Below, piece after piece: positions 17,447 to 25,690 of a stretch of 37,049 nt of DNA. A model generated the notes under the pieces. It had not been told where the DNA came from and did not search any database. It saw nothing but the letters and a program-made list of their open reading frames with translations. Every line of letters starts with the position of its first letter. Within the stretch, counting starts at the first letter, position 1. The stretch is from Mycobacterium sp. GTDB taxonomy: Bacteria > Actinomycetota > Actinomycetes > Mycobacteriales > Mycobacteriaceae. The DNA is taken from contig JAOPVI010000108.1 of the NCBI GenBank assembly GCA_025966225.1, forward strand, positions 1-37,049, in the 5' to 3' direction. The translations under genes were made by a program, and so were the position numbers.

Positions 17447-18973
17447 GTGTCCGAGGTGAGCAGCCCATCGAAGTCTGAAGTGGACGATTCCGAGGCGGGT
17501 GCGCTGGGCTCGCTGTCGAACACGTTGCGCCGCGGCGCAGCGATTTCGACCGTGATGCTGGTCTTCACCCAGCTGGTAACTCTGGGCCAGACCCTCGTCC
17601 TGGCCCGGCTGCTCTCACCCGCGGAGGTCGGCTGGTTCGCCGCAGGCACCGTGTTGTCCACCTTCCTGCTCACCTTCGCCGAAGGCGGTATGTCCAACGC
17701 GCTGGTACAGCGCAAGGACCGGCTCGACGACGTTGCGGCCACGGTCTTTTGGGCGACACTGCTCACCGGCATCGGGTGGGCCGTCGTGACTGTGGCGAGC
17801 GCACCCTTGATGGCACGCATCTTCGGGAGCCACACCGTGGGGCTCATCACCGCAGTGTCGGCCGGGACGATCGTACTGCACGCCTTGACCTACGTGCCGG
17901 ATGCACTGATGCAGCGCCGCTTCGACTTCCGTCAGCGACTGATCGTCCAACCAGTCATCGTGGTGACCTTCGCCGTCACTTCGGTCACGCTGTGCGCCAA
18001 CGGGTTCGGCGTCTGGGGGATGGTCATCGGGTCCTACTGCTCAATCGTGGCCTGGCTCATCGCAACCTGGACCTTGGCCGGGTGGCGCCCCGGCGCGGGC
18101 GGGCGGCCGTCGTTCTCGCTCTGGCGTGAGCTGGCCAGATTCTCGATGCCGGTCGTGGTCTGGACCGTGGTCAATCGGGCCCGTGACCTGCTCGAAACGG
18201 TCGTGGTCGGCGGGGCACTGAGTGCCACCGCGCTGGGGTACTACCGGTATGGCCGGCGGCTGGGGGCGCTGCCGGAGATGGCGGTGGTCGACGTCGGGTC
18301 GTACGTGCTGTTCCCCGCCTTCTCGCGGCTGGCAGGCGATCCGGAGCGGTTTCGGTCGGCCTTCCTGCGGGCCCTGCATGTGCTGTGGTGCCTGATGGTC
18401 CCGGTTGCGTGCTTCATCGTCGCTGCCGGCGAGCCGCTGGTGACGGTGCTGCTCGGCGAGAAGTGGCGAGGGGCCGGCGTGATGTTGGTCGCCCTCGCAG
18501 GTATCGGGCCGGGGGTGGCGCTGATGGCGATCGGCATGGAGTCGATCAAGGGTGTGGGTCGGACCCGTCTGCTGCACTGGGTGACGCTGGTCGGCACTGC
18601 GCTCGGAATCGGCCTGTTGTTCCTGTTGCTACCGCTCGGCGTGATGGGAGTCGGCCTGGCGCTGTCGATCTCGTGCCTCACCGCAGGCGCTCTCAGCCTG
18701 CTGCTTGCCCGGCCACTAGCCGGCGTGACGTTCGGTGAGCTGGCGCACCGGCTGGTCCCGCCGATCTTCGTGGTGGCCCTCCCAGCCGTCGCGGTCGGAC
18801 TCCTCGAGCACCTGCTGATCCATTCCGACCGACACGGCTTCCTGCTGGGCACGGCGCTTCTGCTGGCAGAGGGCCTGGGCTACCTCGCGCTCTACGGCAT
18901 CGGCCTGGCACTGTTCGCACCCGCAGCGTGGCGCGAACTGTCGGCCGCGGCACGGCAGCTCCGTCGCCGGTGA
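17447..18973 (+). CDS. Lipopolysaccharide/exopolysaccharide flippase (Wzx-like, MOP superfamily)
   Basis: Integral membrane protein of about 508 residues with about 12-14 helices, of the polysaccharide biosynthesis protein family that flips lipid-linked repeat units across the membrane. The first helix pair is AAISTVMLVFTQLVTLGQTL and LARLLSPAEVGWFAAGTVLS. YYRYGRRLGALPEMAVVDVG and VLLGEKWRGAGVMLVALAG are typical of the RfbX/Wzx-like PF13440 type. The N-terminal 40 residues are acidic and soluble. GTG 17447, 7 bases after the GT2 stop, is preferred. An in-frame TTG at 17420 would overlap the GT2 gene by 20 bases and has no ribosome site. It is the last gene before a 184-base gap, so the main transcript may end here. 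Confidence 0.88.
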   Translation: MSEVSSPSKSEVDDSEAGALGSLSNTLRRGAAISTVMLVFTQLVTLGQTLVLARLLSPAEVGWFAAGTVLSTFLLTFAEGGMSNALVQRKDRLDDVAATVFWATLLTGIGWAVVTVASAPLMARIFGSHTVGLITAVSAGTIVLHALTYVPDALMQRRFDFRQRLIVQPVIVVTFAVTSVTLCANGFGVWGMVIGSYCSIVAWLIATWTLAGWRPGAGGRPSFSLWRELARFSMPVVVWTVVNRARDLLETVVVGGALSATALGYYRYGRRLGALPEMAVVDVGSYVLFPAFSRLAGDPERFRSAFLRALHVLWCLMVPVACFIVAAGEPLVTVLLGEKWRGAGVMLVALAGIGPGVALMAIGMESIKGVGRTRLLHWVTLVGTALGIGLLFLLLPLGVMGVGLALSISCLTAGALSLLLARPLAGVTFGELAHRLVPPIFVVALPAVAVGLLEHLLIHSDRHGFLLGTALLLAEGLGYLALYGIGLALFAPAAWRELSAAARQLRRR

Positions 18974-19157
18974 ACCTCAATGGCCACTTCCGCCCCGACC
19001 ATGCGCACGCAGGTGCAGAGCAGCAAATCACCCGACGACCCTCCTTCGGACGCCTTGATCGAGTGACGAACTTTAGAAGTGTTTCAGTGCTCAACCGGAA
19101 GAGACTGGGGATGGAGTCCGATGTATACGACGCTTTTTGCAGCAAGGTTCGACGCAC

Positions 19158-20240
19158 ATGGATGAGCTAGCCGACGTGGCCTGGAGCATGATCGATTTCG
19201 ACGCGCTCAGCGCGGGGGAATTGGAGAAGTGGCGGCTGGTTCGCGAGTCGGATCCAACGCTCGCGAGCCCGTTCTTTCACCCGGCATTCGCCGGCGCCGT
19301 GCACTCGGTGTTCGGCAACGTTCAAGTGGCCACCAACCACGATCGTCAGGTGTGGTTCCCCTTGCAGGTGCGCAGGCGGGTGGCGCGCCCGGTACTCACT
19401 CCGGGCGCCGACTTCCAGGGCCCGATCATGCCGCCCGGGACACGCTTCGATCCCCTCGAGTTGGTGCGGGACACGGGTTTACGCGCACTGCAGTTCAAAT
19501 TCCTTCGAGAGTGCGGCGCCGACTTCGACCCGTGGATTGAGGAACGCCAGCCGTCTCCGTTCCTCGACGTCACCGGGGGGCTGGAGGGCTATCTGGCTCG
19601 GGTCGGCAAGCAAGGCCGGCACAAGATGAAGAGGGTGACCAACAAGGCCGCGCGCGAGCTGGGTGAAATCCGCCTGGTCTGGGACTGCCGGGACACGGGC
19701 CTACTGGATCAGCTGATCGAGATCAAGCGCGCTCAGTATGAGTCGACGGGCGGGTATGACTTCTTCGCCCTGCCCCGAAACCGTGATTTGGTCCACCAAC
19801 TCGCCAAGACCAGGGTGGATGGCTTCGAAGGCATCCTGTCAGCCGTGTACGCGGACGACACGCTGCTCGCCGCTCACTTCGGGCTTCGTGACCGCGACGT
19901 CCTGCATTGGTGGTTCCCGGTGTTCAGTCGGGAGCACTCCCAGGTGTCGCCGGGATGGATCCTGCTGCGCGAGTTGATCACAGCGGCATCGGCCAACGGG
20001 GTGACGCGCATCGACCTCGGGGTCGGCGACGAAGACTACAAGCTTCGCTCAATGACGGGCTCAGTGTTCGTCTGCGGGGGTGAGGTGACTGCCACCGCTC
20101 TTGAGAAGCGGCTGTGGCTGGCACGTCGTGCCGCCATCGGCGGGTTGAAGTCCTCACCTCTCTGGCCGCATTTGCGCTCGGTCAAGAACTGCACCATCAG
20201 GGTCGCCCACGAGGGCAGCAGTCGAGGAGGCGGGCGATGA
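19158..20240 (+). CDS. CelD/BcsL-type GNAT acyltransferase (FemAB-like)
   Basis: Protein of 360 residues with the double-GNAT layout of CelD/BcsL and FemAB-like transferases (PF13480 type). Evidence is the central VGKQGRHKMKRVTNKAARELG, the LIEIKRAQYESTGGYDFFAL helix, and the C-terminal half AVYADDTLLAAHFGLRDRDVL, WWFPVFSREHSQVSPGWILL and RIDLGVGDEDYKLRSM. The last is a strong family mark (D-x-G-x-GDE-x-YK). In exopolysaccharide loci these enzymes are thought to acylate amino sugars; the acyl group here is unknown. ATG 19158 is chosen, with AAGG about 10 bases before it. A TTG at 19137 would add seven residues. The stop overlaps the FkbM gene start in ATGA, so the two are likely co-translated. 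Confidence 0.83.
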   Translation: MDELADVAWSMIDFDALSAGELEKWRLVRESDPTLASPFFHPAFAGAVHSVFGNVQVATNHDRQVWFPLQVRRRVARPVLTPGADFQGPIMPPGTRFDPLELVRDTGLRALQFKFLRECGADFDPWIEERQPSPFLDVTGGLEGYLARVGKQGRHKMKRVTNKAARELGEIRLVWDCRDTGLLDQLIEIKRAQYESTGGYDFFALPRNRDLVHQLAKTRVDGFEGILSAVYADDTLLAAHFGLRDRDVLHWWFPVFSREHSQVSPGWILLRELITAASANGVTRIDLGVGDEDYKLRSMTGSVFVCGGEVTATALEKRLWLARRAAIGGLKSSPLWPHLRSVKNCTIRVAHEGSSRGGGR

Positions 20241-21019
20241 GAGTCTTGCGCTCTATCCGTTACAACGCGAAGGAGGTTCGCGATATGGGCTTCCCCTACG
20301 CCGCACGTCGTTTTGTCTCGCGATCGTCGCCGATGGTGCGAGTCCCAATCAAGGGAGTCGGACTCCTGACACTTCGGCTCCGCTCGTCGGACGAACCCAC
20401 GGTTCGACAGGTATTCGTTGACCGTCAATACGACATGCGTTCCATCCCGCAATGGCGTGACATCGAGCGGCGGTATGAGGAACTACTCGAACACGGTAGG
20501 CGTCCACTCATCATTGATGCCGGCGCAAACATCGGGGCAGCCTCGTTGTACTTCGCGCGTGAGTTCCCCAAAGCCAAAATCATCGCGGTGGAACCGGAAC
20601 GATCAAACGTGCGAATCTGTTGCGAGAACACCAATGCCCTCGACGTCGAAGTGCTTCCGATGGCGATCGGCTCGGCCTGCGGTAAAGTTTCGTTGGTGGA
20701 CGAAGAGTGCGAGAACTGGGCGTTTGCCACCAAGCGCTCCAATGACGGCGACATCGCCATCTGCACCATCAACGACATCGTCACGAACCATCAGCGCGAA
20801 TGCGATCTATTTCTCGTGAAGATCGACATCGAGGGTTTCGAGTCTGACCTTTTCAGCGCGAACGTCGAGTGGGTCCGCAACGCCAAGGTCATATTCATCG
20901 AGCCTCACGATTGGCTCCTGCCAGGACAGGCAACGAGCAGGAATTTTCAGCGTGTGCTCGCCGAGCACGAATTCGATTTGATCGTGAGCGGTGAGAACCT
21001 TCTCTATGTCCGGCGTTAG
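20237..21019 (+). CDS. FkbM-family SAM-dependent methyltransferase
   Basis: Methyltransferase of 260 residues in the FkbM group, which O-methylates sugars or polyketides. LIIDAGANIGAASLYFA is the SAM-binding motif I and IIAVEPERSNVRICCENT is motif II with the acidic ribose contact. VKIDIEGFESDLF and KVIFIEPHDWL near the C-terminus complete the FkbM pattern. ATG 20237 is supported by GAGGAGG at 20224-20230 and by the ATGA overlap with the acyltransferase. An open frame continues upstream to 20114 but covers the previous gene. In a polysaccharide locus the likely target is a hydroxyl of one sugar of the repeat unit. The stop codon lies inside a 15-bp tandem repeat. Confidence 0.9.
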   Translation: MRVLRSIRYNAKEVRDMGFPYAARRFVSRSSPMVRVPIKGVGLLTLRLRSSDEPTVRQVFVDRQYDMRSIPQWRDIERRYEELLEHGRRPLIIDAGANIGAASLYFAREFPKAKIIAVEPERSNVRICCENTNALDVEVLPMAIGSACGKVSLVDEECENWAFATKRSNDGDIAICTINDIVTNHQRECDLFLVKIDIEGFESDLFSANVEWVRNAKVIFIEPHDWLLPGQATSRNFQRVLAEHEFDLIVSGENLLYVRR

Positions 21020-21037
21020 AACGTCCGGCGTTAGAAC
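21008..21037. repeat. Perfect tandem 15-bp direct repeat over two convergent gene ends
   Basis: GTCCGGCGTTAGAAC is repeated twice with no gap (21008-21022 and 21023-21037). Copy 1 holds the last codons and TAG of the FkbM gene. Copy 2 holds the last codons and TAA of the oppositely oriented lyase-like gene. A slip duplication would neatly explain how the two convergent genes came to be separated by only 11 bases. Confidence 0.95.
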
Positions 21038-21825
21038 TCTTCCCTGTGGATGCCGCCGACCTGGATCCGATTGGTGATTCCGGCACCCCTTTGTGCGTAC
21101 CAGCCGAACTGCAGGTATGGAGTGCCGTCGAACACGGTTGGCACACCGGTGGCGTCGACGTACTGAACGCCATCCATCCAGACTTTGTAATAGCCGTCTG
21201 CCGAATACGACCACTTCACCTCTAATGTCACTGCCATCCACTGGTCCCACGGCACGGCGGGTCCGGTCGTGAAGACGTATGACGACGTCGAAGCGCCGGG
21301 GGCGATGTCGCGAGCGATGCGGAAGGTGGAATTGCTGTTGAGGGCTAGGTGATGCCCGCTGCCCGTGTTGGTGTGGAACTCCCACAACACGCCGGTATGC
21401 CACGTGTCGGCCAGGGACTGCTTCGGCAGCAGCATGTTGAAAGTCCAGCGTTCTTCACGCCCGATGGGGGATGTCGCTGGGTTCTTCACCGCCAGAAGCG
21501 CTTTGCACGTCGAATCCCATGGGGCGATCTTCGAGTCGGGCACTATGAACTCGAACCCGTCGCCGTATGGAGTGGACACCACCGAGAACCCGTCGGCGGC
21601 GACAGCGGGGCTTGTCCACCCGGGCAGAAACGCCGCCGACAGATCGTCGTAACCGTCTACGGCTTCCCCGAGGCTGGGCGGCGGGCTTGCCGCATAGTTC
21701 GAACCGTCCGGCCTTGCCTCCGAGACAGCGATGCCGCTCCCGCCGCGCAATGCGCACCCCAAGCCGACGAGCCCGCCACCGGCGCCGAGCATTGCCAGCA
21801 CCTGTCGCCTGTTCAAGGTGGCCAT
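21031..21825 (-). CDS. Tat-exported polysaccharide-lyase-like protein (heparin-lyase-I/PL fold)
   Basis: Secreted protein of 264 residues. It starts with a twin-arginine-type signal MATLNRRQVLAMLGAGGGLV followed by a glycine-rich hydrophobic stretch. GLGC could be a weak lipidation site but lacks the usual Leu at -3. The mature part looks like the polysaccharide lyase jelly-roll (PF14099-like): ERWTFNMLLPKQSLADTWHT, GVLWEFHTNTGSGHHLALN, WDQWMAVTLEVKWSYSADGY and KVWMDGVQYVDATG, ending YLQFGWYAQRG. ATG 21825 is chosen because it begins the signal peptide and has GGTGAG upstream. An in-frame start at 21960 would put 45 residues before the signal. It could trim the exported polymer or act on host or environmental glycans. 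It is transcribed opposite to its neighbours. Confidence 0.77.
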   Translation of the reverse strand: MATLNRRQVLAMLGAGGGLVGLGCALRGGSGIAVSEARPDGSNYAASPPPSLGEAVDGYDDLSAAFLPGWTSPAVAADGFSVVSTPYGDGFEFIVPDSKIAPWDSTCKALLAVKNPATSPIGREERWTFNMLLPKQSLADTWHTGVLWEFHTNTGSGHHLALNSNSTFRIARDIAPGASTSSYVFTTGPAVPWDQWMAVTLEVKWSYSADGYYKVWMDGVQYVDATGVPTVFDGTPYLQFGWYAQRGAGITNRIQVGGIHREEF

Positions 21826-22199
21826 GTGGTATCGCTCACCGGCCTCACCCCCTATCCCGAGCCTAAGCCTCGATCCTTGGGGTGTCCACGTTTTCCGCCG
21901 CCTGTCATCTTCAATTTCAGCTAACAATGAGGCATCCGACGCCAGCGATGGGGTCACCATTGGTGGACGTCTGACTCACTGCGAGCATCCGGTCGCCGCC
22001 GGAGCCAGCAAGTCTTTGCGATCCGTTGAGCGAAACGGCCCTATCCATTGTCGAGTGAGCTTATTATCGAATGAGCATCGCGACCGAGGCCGCAGCGTCG
22101 ACACGCCAGGAAGTCCCCAGATCAGACCACCGAATTACCGACCGGGCACGGGGACTACACGTCAGGACTCGTGGGCCACGTCCGCGTAGGAGCAAAGGG
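21826..22199. other. Divergent intergenic region (lyase / methyltransferase)
   Basis: 374 bases between two divergent starts, so promoters for both should lie here. An A/T-rich patch at about 21905-21935 could serve the - strand gene. TATTAT at 22062-22067 is a good -10-like hexamer for the + strand gene, but I find no matching -35 at normal spacing. An open + frame from 22071 leads into the methyltransferase but has no ribosome site. No repeat, RNA gene or palindrome was found. Confidence 0.4.
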
Positions 22200-22910
22200 A
22201 TGAATGTCTTCCGCAAGCTCGGCACCACTGTCTCCGCGCGGGCTCGCGCGCGTCGCGCCGCGACGTTCAGGGCGTCCTTCTCGCTATCGTCCCCGACACG
22301 CATCCTCGACCTCGGCTCGGAGACGGGGGCAAACATTCATTCCGTGCTTGACGGCACCGACGTGCGGCCGGAGAACGTCCACATCGCCGACATCGACCAC
22401 GACGCCATCGAGCTGGGGCGCCAGCGCTACGGCTTCGTGCCCGTGCCCATCGACGAGTCCGGCCGCTTACCCTTCCCCGATGGCTACTTCGACGTCGTGT
22501 ACTGCTCGTCGGTGATCGAGCACGTGACCGTGCCGAAGGCTCGCGTCTGGGAACTACGCAGCGGGGTGCAGTTCCGACGGGAAGCGCGCGAAAGCCAGCG
22601 CGCCTTCGCCGCCGAAGTGCGTAGATTGGGCCGACAGTACTTCGTCCAAACTCCGTACCGGCACTTTCCGATTGAAAGCCACAGCTGGCTGCCCTTCGTG
22701 GCCTGGTTGCCGCGGCGCGCGCTGGTGCCACTGCTCGGGCTGACCAATCGCTTCTGGGTCAAGCGCACCAGCCCTGACTGGTATCTGCTCGACCGCGCCG
22801 AAATGGCAAGCCTTTTCGGCGACGCCCGCATCGTGAGCGAGCGTTTCTTCCTGATGACCAAATCGCTGATGGCCGTCCGGGCCGGCTCTGAGGGACGTTC
22901 CGGGGCATAG
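22200..22910 (+). CDS. Class I SAM-dependent methyltransferase
   Basis: Protein of 236 residues with the methyltransferase-11-like fold. RILDLGSETGANIHSVL is motif I, although the usual GxGxG reads GSETG. HIADIDHDAIELGRQR is motif II, and LPFPDGYFDVVYCSSVIEHV is motif IV/post-II, which is very typical. The C-terminal part has YFVQTPYRHFPIESHSWLPF, a block seen in methyltransferases of glycan loci. ATG 22200 is chosen for its strong ribosome region (TAGGAGCAAAGGG). The frame continues upstream to 22071 without one. The substrate is unknown, either a sugar of the nearby polysaccharide or a lipid. It faces the amidotransferase gene tail to tail with a 64-base gap. Confidence 0.86.
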   Translation: MNVFRKLGTTVSARARARRAATFRASFSLSSPTRILDLGSETGANIHSVLDGTDVRPENVHIADIDHDAIELGRQRYGFVPVPIDESGRLPFPDGYFDVVYCSSVIEHVTVPKARVWELRSGVQFRREARESQRAFAAEVRRLGRQYFVQTPYRHFPIESHSWLPFVAWLPRRALVPLLGLTNRFWVKRTSPDWYLLDRAEMASLFGDARIVSERFFLMTKSLMAVRAGSEGRSGA

Positions 22911-22939
22911 ACGCGGTGGGTTGAGCCAGTAGACGGAAT

Positions 22940-22973
22940 GCTGCCGTGGCACGGAGCCAATTGCCTTGGCAGC
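22940..22973. terminator. Possible bidirectional hairpin between convergent genes
   Basis: GCTGCC at 22940-22945 pairs with GGCAGC at 22968-22973 around a 22-base loop. It lies exactly between the convergent stops at 22910 and 22975. There is no T-run and the loop is long, so the call rests mostly on position. Confidence 0.25.
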
Positions 22974-22974
22974 G

Positions 22975-24834
22975 TCAGGCTTTAAACGTGACGCTCGAAG
23001 GCTCTACGCCGTCGAGGAAGATCCGTGCCCAGACGTCGAGGGTAAGCACGCTCCAGAGTTCTTTGCCGAAGTCGTAGCGGCCGGCCCGGTGCAGTGCGAG
23101 TGCCCGGCGAACTCGCTCAGGGTCCACCAAGGGGTCGGGCCGGGCCTCGGGCCCCAGGATCGCGTGTTCCAACGCGTCGCCCAGCGCGCCGCGAAACCAC
23201 GACCCCACCGGCACGGCGAAGCCAACCTTCTTGCGCGACAAGAGCGAAGCGGGGAGGCGCCGACGAGCGACCTCGCGGACCACGATCTTCGTGCGACGCG
23301 GGGAGGCTTTGAGCTCCGCAGGCAGCCGCGCCGCGTATTCAGCCAGATCGTGGTCGAGGAGCGGCATCCGACCCTCGATCGACGCAGCCATCGTCATCTT
23401 GTCCCCGCGTACGAGCAGGTTGTCGACCAGGTAGGACTCGACGTCCAACGCGAGCATGCGGTCGAGGGGGTCGAGGCCGGGGTCGATGTCGGCGAGCACC
23501 GAGTCGAGCGGTCGCAGGCCGTCAGAAGACAGCTCTGCCAGGCGGTCGGCGCCGAACCAGGCCGGCCAGCGCTCGCCAGGAGCCGCTGTCGCCAGCGCCC
23601 CGACTGCCATTCGAGCCCGTCGGGGCAGCCGATGCCAGCTCGCAAGAGTGTGCAGCCGGCGCTCACCGACGACGGCGCGTGCGGGTCGACCCGCACGGTC
23701 CAGGAGAGCGTCGACGCGGTACTTCGGGTATCCGCCGAACAACTCATCGCCCCCCTCTCCTGAGAGGACCACCGTCACGTGCTCGCGCGCCATCCGCGAC
23801 AGTGCGAGCAGCGGGATTTCCGATGGCTCGGCCAGAGGTTCGTCGCGGTGCCAGACCGCTGTCGGCATCAACCGGAGGAACTCGTCGGGTCCCAGTCGGG
23901 TCTCGTGATGGTGCGTACCGAAGGCCTGTGCCGTTGAGCGGGCGGCCGGCAGCTCGTCGCTCGCCCAGCCTTCGTCGAAGCCGATCGAGAAGGTGCGCAC
24001 CGGTTCGTCCATGAGCTCGGACATGAACGACAGGACGGTGCTCGAGTCGAGACCCCCCGACAAGAAGCATCCGAGCGGCACGTCGCTGACGAGGCGCCGC
24101 TCGACTGCGGTGCGCATGAGATCTTCGGTCTCTTCTGCGGCTTGGGCGAGCGTGATCGTCGCCTTCGGGTCGTATTGCAGCCGCCACCAACGCTGGATCT
24201 CGAAGGCATCGTCGGTGATGACCATCTTGTGTCCGGGGGGGAGCTGACGCACTGACCGGAACAGGGTTCGGGGAGCCGGGACATAGCGCAGCGCCAGGTA
24301 ATCCTGCAGAGCGGCGTCGTCGAGATCTGCGGAAACACCTGCGGCCAAGAGGGCCTTGATCTCGGAGCCGAACACAACCTCGCTATCACGACGTGAGTAG
24401 TAGAGGGGCTTCTTGCCGAAACGGTCCCTGGCGACAAGCAGCCGGCGGCGGTTCTCGTCCCAGAGCGCGAAAGCGAACATGCCCGCGAGGCGGTCGAGTA
24501 TGTCGTCACCCCATTGCTCATAGCCGTGGACGAGAACCTCTGTGTCACAACGGGTGGTGAAGCGATGGCCCCGACGCTCGAGGTCGGCGCGTAGCTCGCG
24601 GAAGTTGTAGATCTCGCCGTTGAAGACGACCGCGACCGAACCGTCCTCGTTGAAGATCGGTTGGTCGCCGCCGGCTAGGTCGATGATTGCCAGCCGGCGC
24701 ATCCCAAGGGCAAGCCCGGGCCGGTCGAACCGTCCCTCGCCGTCCGGGCCGCGGTGGACGATCGCCTCCAGCATGCGGTCGATCCGCCCGGGTGCCGGAT
24801 CGGCACGGCTCCAGATACCGCAGATGCCACACAT
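22975..24834 (-). CDS. asnB: Glutamine-hydrolysing asparagine synthase-type amidotransferase (AsnB)
   Basis: Two-domain enzyme of 619 residues. The class II glutaminase domain begins at Cys2 (MCGICGIWSR), which becomes the N-terminal nucleophile. It goes on with VHRGPDGEG, FNGEIYNFRELR and RDRFGKKPLYYS. The synthetase domain has the pyrophosphate loop CFLSGGLDSSTVLSFMSEL (near residue 255), TFSIGFDEGWASDE, VLSGEGGDELFGGYPKYR, and LLDHDLAEYAARLP near the end. All key parts are present. ATG 24834 is the only start that leaves Cys2. AsnB homologues in glycan loci are known to amidate uronic acids, and an AlgD-like enzyme is upstream. A role in plain asparagine synthesis or in the NRPS pathway remains possible. 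The truncated KS stub ends 171 bases upstream of its start. Confidence 0.92.
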   Translation of the reverse strand: MCGICGIWSRADPAPGRIDRMLEAIVHRGPDGEGRFDRPGLALGMRRLAIIDLAGGDQPIFNEDGSVAVVFNGEIYNFRELRADLERRGHRFTTRCDTEVLVHGYEQWGDDILDRLAGMFAFALWDENRRRLLVARDRFGKKPLYYSRRDSEVVFGSEIKALLAAGVSADLDDAALQDYLALRYVPAPRTLFRSVRQLPPGHKMVITDDAFEIQRWWRLQYDPKATITLAQAAEETEDLMRTAVERRLVSDVPLGCFLSGGLDSSTVLSFMSELMDEPVRTFSIGFDEGWASDELPAARSTAQAFGTHHHETRLGPDEFLRLMPTAVWHRDEPLAEPSEIPLLALSRMAREHVTVVLSGEGGDELFGGYPKYRVDALLDRAGRPARAVVGERRLHTLASWHRLPRRARMAVGALATAAPGERWPAWFGADRLAELSSDGLRPLDSVLADIDPGLDPLDRMLALDVESYLVDNLLVRGDKMTMAASIEGRMPLLDHDLAEYAARLPAELKASPRRTKIVVREVARRRLPASLLSRKKVGFAVPVGSWFRGALGDALEHAILGPEARPDPLVDPERVRRALALHRAGRYDFGKELWSVLTLDVWARIFLDGVEPSSVTFKA

Positions 24835-25005
24835 CAGAAAATCGTTCCAGTAACTCGTGGGATGACGGTCACAGTGAGAGTGCTCTCGTCTTACTTCCGC
24901 GGCGCCGAGCGTCCCAGCGCTCCGGACGACATGCGGAGAACAAGACGCTCGAACGGTGCCTGTGCCCGGAGACGGATTGAACTGGGAACAAGCGAGATAC
25001 GCTTA

Positions 25006-25344
25006 GCCCGCATGCTCGATCACCTCCCACGCGGCCTGCAGGAAGAGACGCTGCTGCGGATCGAGGATCTCGGCTTCCTTCGGTGTGAAACCGAAGAACT
25101 CCTCGTCGAACTCGTCCGCGCCGGCGAGCACGCCGCGCGCCCGGACGTAGTTCGGGTTCGTGCGCGCAAGCATGTCCACGCCGTGCGCTGGCTCGAGTTC
25201 CTCGGCTGTGAAGCGCGTGATGCACTCGCGCCGGTCGAGCAGGTTCTGTCACAGCGCAGCGACGTTCGGCGATTCGGGAAAACGCCCGGCCATGCCGATG
25301 ATCGCCATGCCATCGTGCGGGTCGTAGGCGTCGGAGTAGGCCAT
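25006..25344 (-). pseudogene. Truncated polyketide synthase ketosynthase start with in-frame stop
   Basis: The ATG at 25344 lies 4 bases after the NRPS stop and opens MAYSDAYDPHDGMAIIGMAG, nearly identical to the start of the intact PKS at 33404. At codon 32 the expected Trp (TGG in the intact copy) is TGA, giving AAL-stop-QNLL. After this the frame again matches the KS for 80 codons ([27 protein letters not shown]). Homology stops at IEHAG and the frame ends in TAA at 25006. It lacks the active-site Cys and everything after. By eye about 8 of 112 residues differ from the intact copy. This is a dead fragment; only a 31-residue peptide could be made from the ATG. Confidence 0.9.
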
Positions 25345-25690
25345 GGTGTCAGCGTCTCCCGGTTAGGTTGCGTTGGTGTGCGAAGGCTTCGCGTTGCTTG
25401 CGGGCGCGGTCCATTGTTGCGGTTGCCGTTGTGGCGGTCTTGTTTTGGCTGGTGAGGTGGCGTGCGAGGGTGCGCACGGTGGGGTATTGCAGTACCGCGA
25501 CCACGGATAGGTCGGTGTCGAGTTTGTCTTGGAGTTGGGCGTGTACTCGGATGCTGAGGAATGAGTCGCCGCCCAGCTCGAAGAAGTGGTCGTCGAGGCC
25601 GACCTTGTCGACGCGAAGCACGGCCTTCCAGATGTTCGCGATCGTCTCCTCTGCTGGGTTGCGTGGCGCGAGGTAGGGATTGGCGGTTTC
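25006..25690. repeat. Duplicated carrier-domain/KS junction, left copy
   Basis: Covers the end of the formyl-NRPS carrier domain, its C-terminal tail, the intergenic bases and the first 112 codons of a KS. The right copy is at about 33073-33745, same orientation, about 8.06 kb away. The two align by eye over about 0.68 kb. The left edge is sharp, at the TAA of the KS stub (25006). The right edge fades near 25690, just upstream of the carrier domain. Confidence 0.85.
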
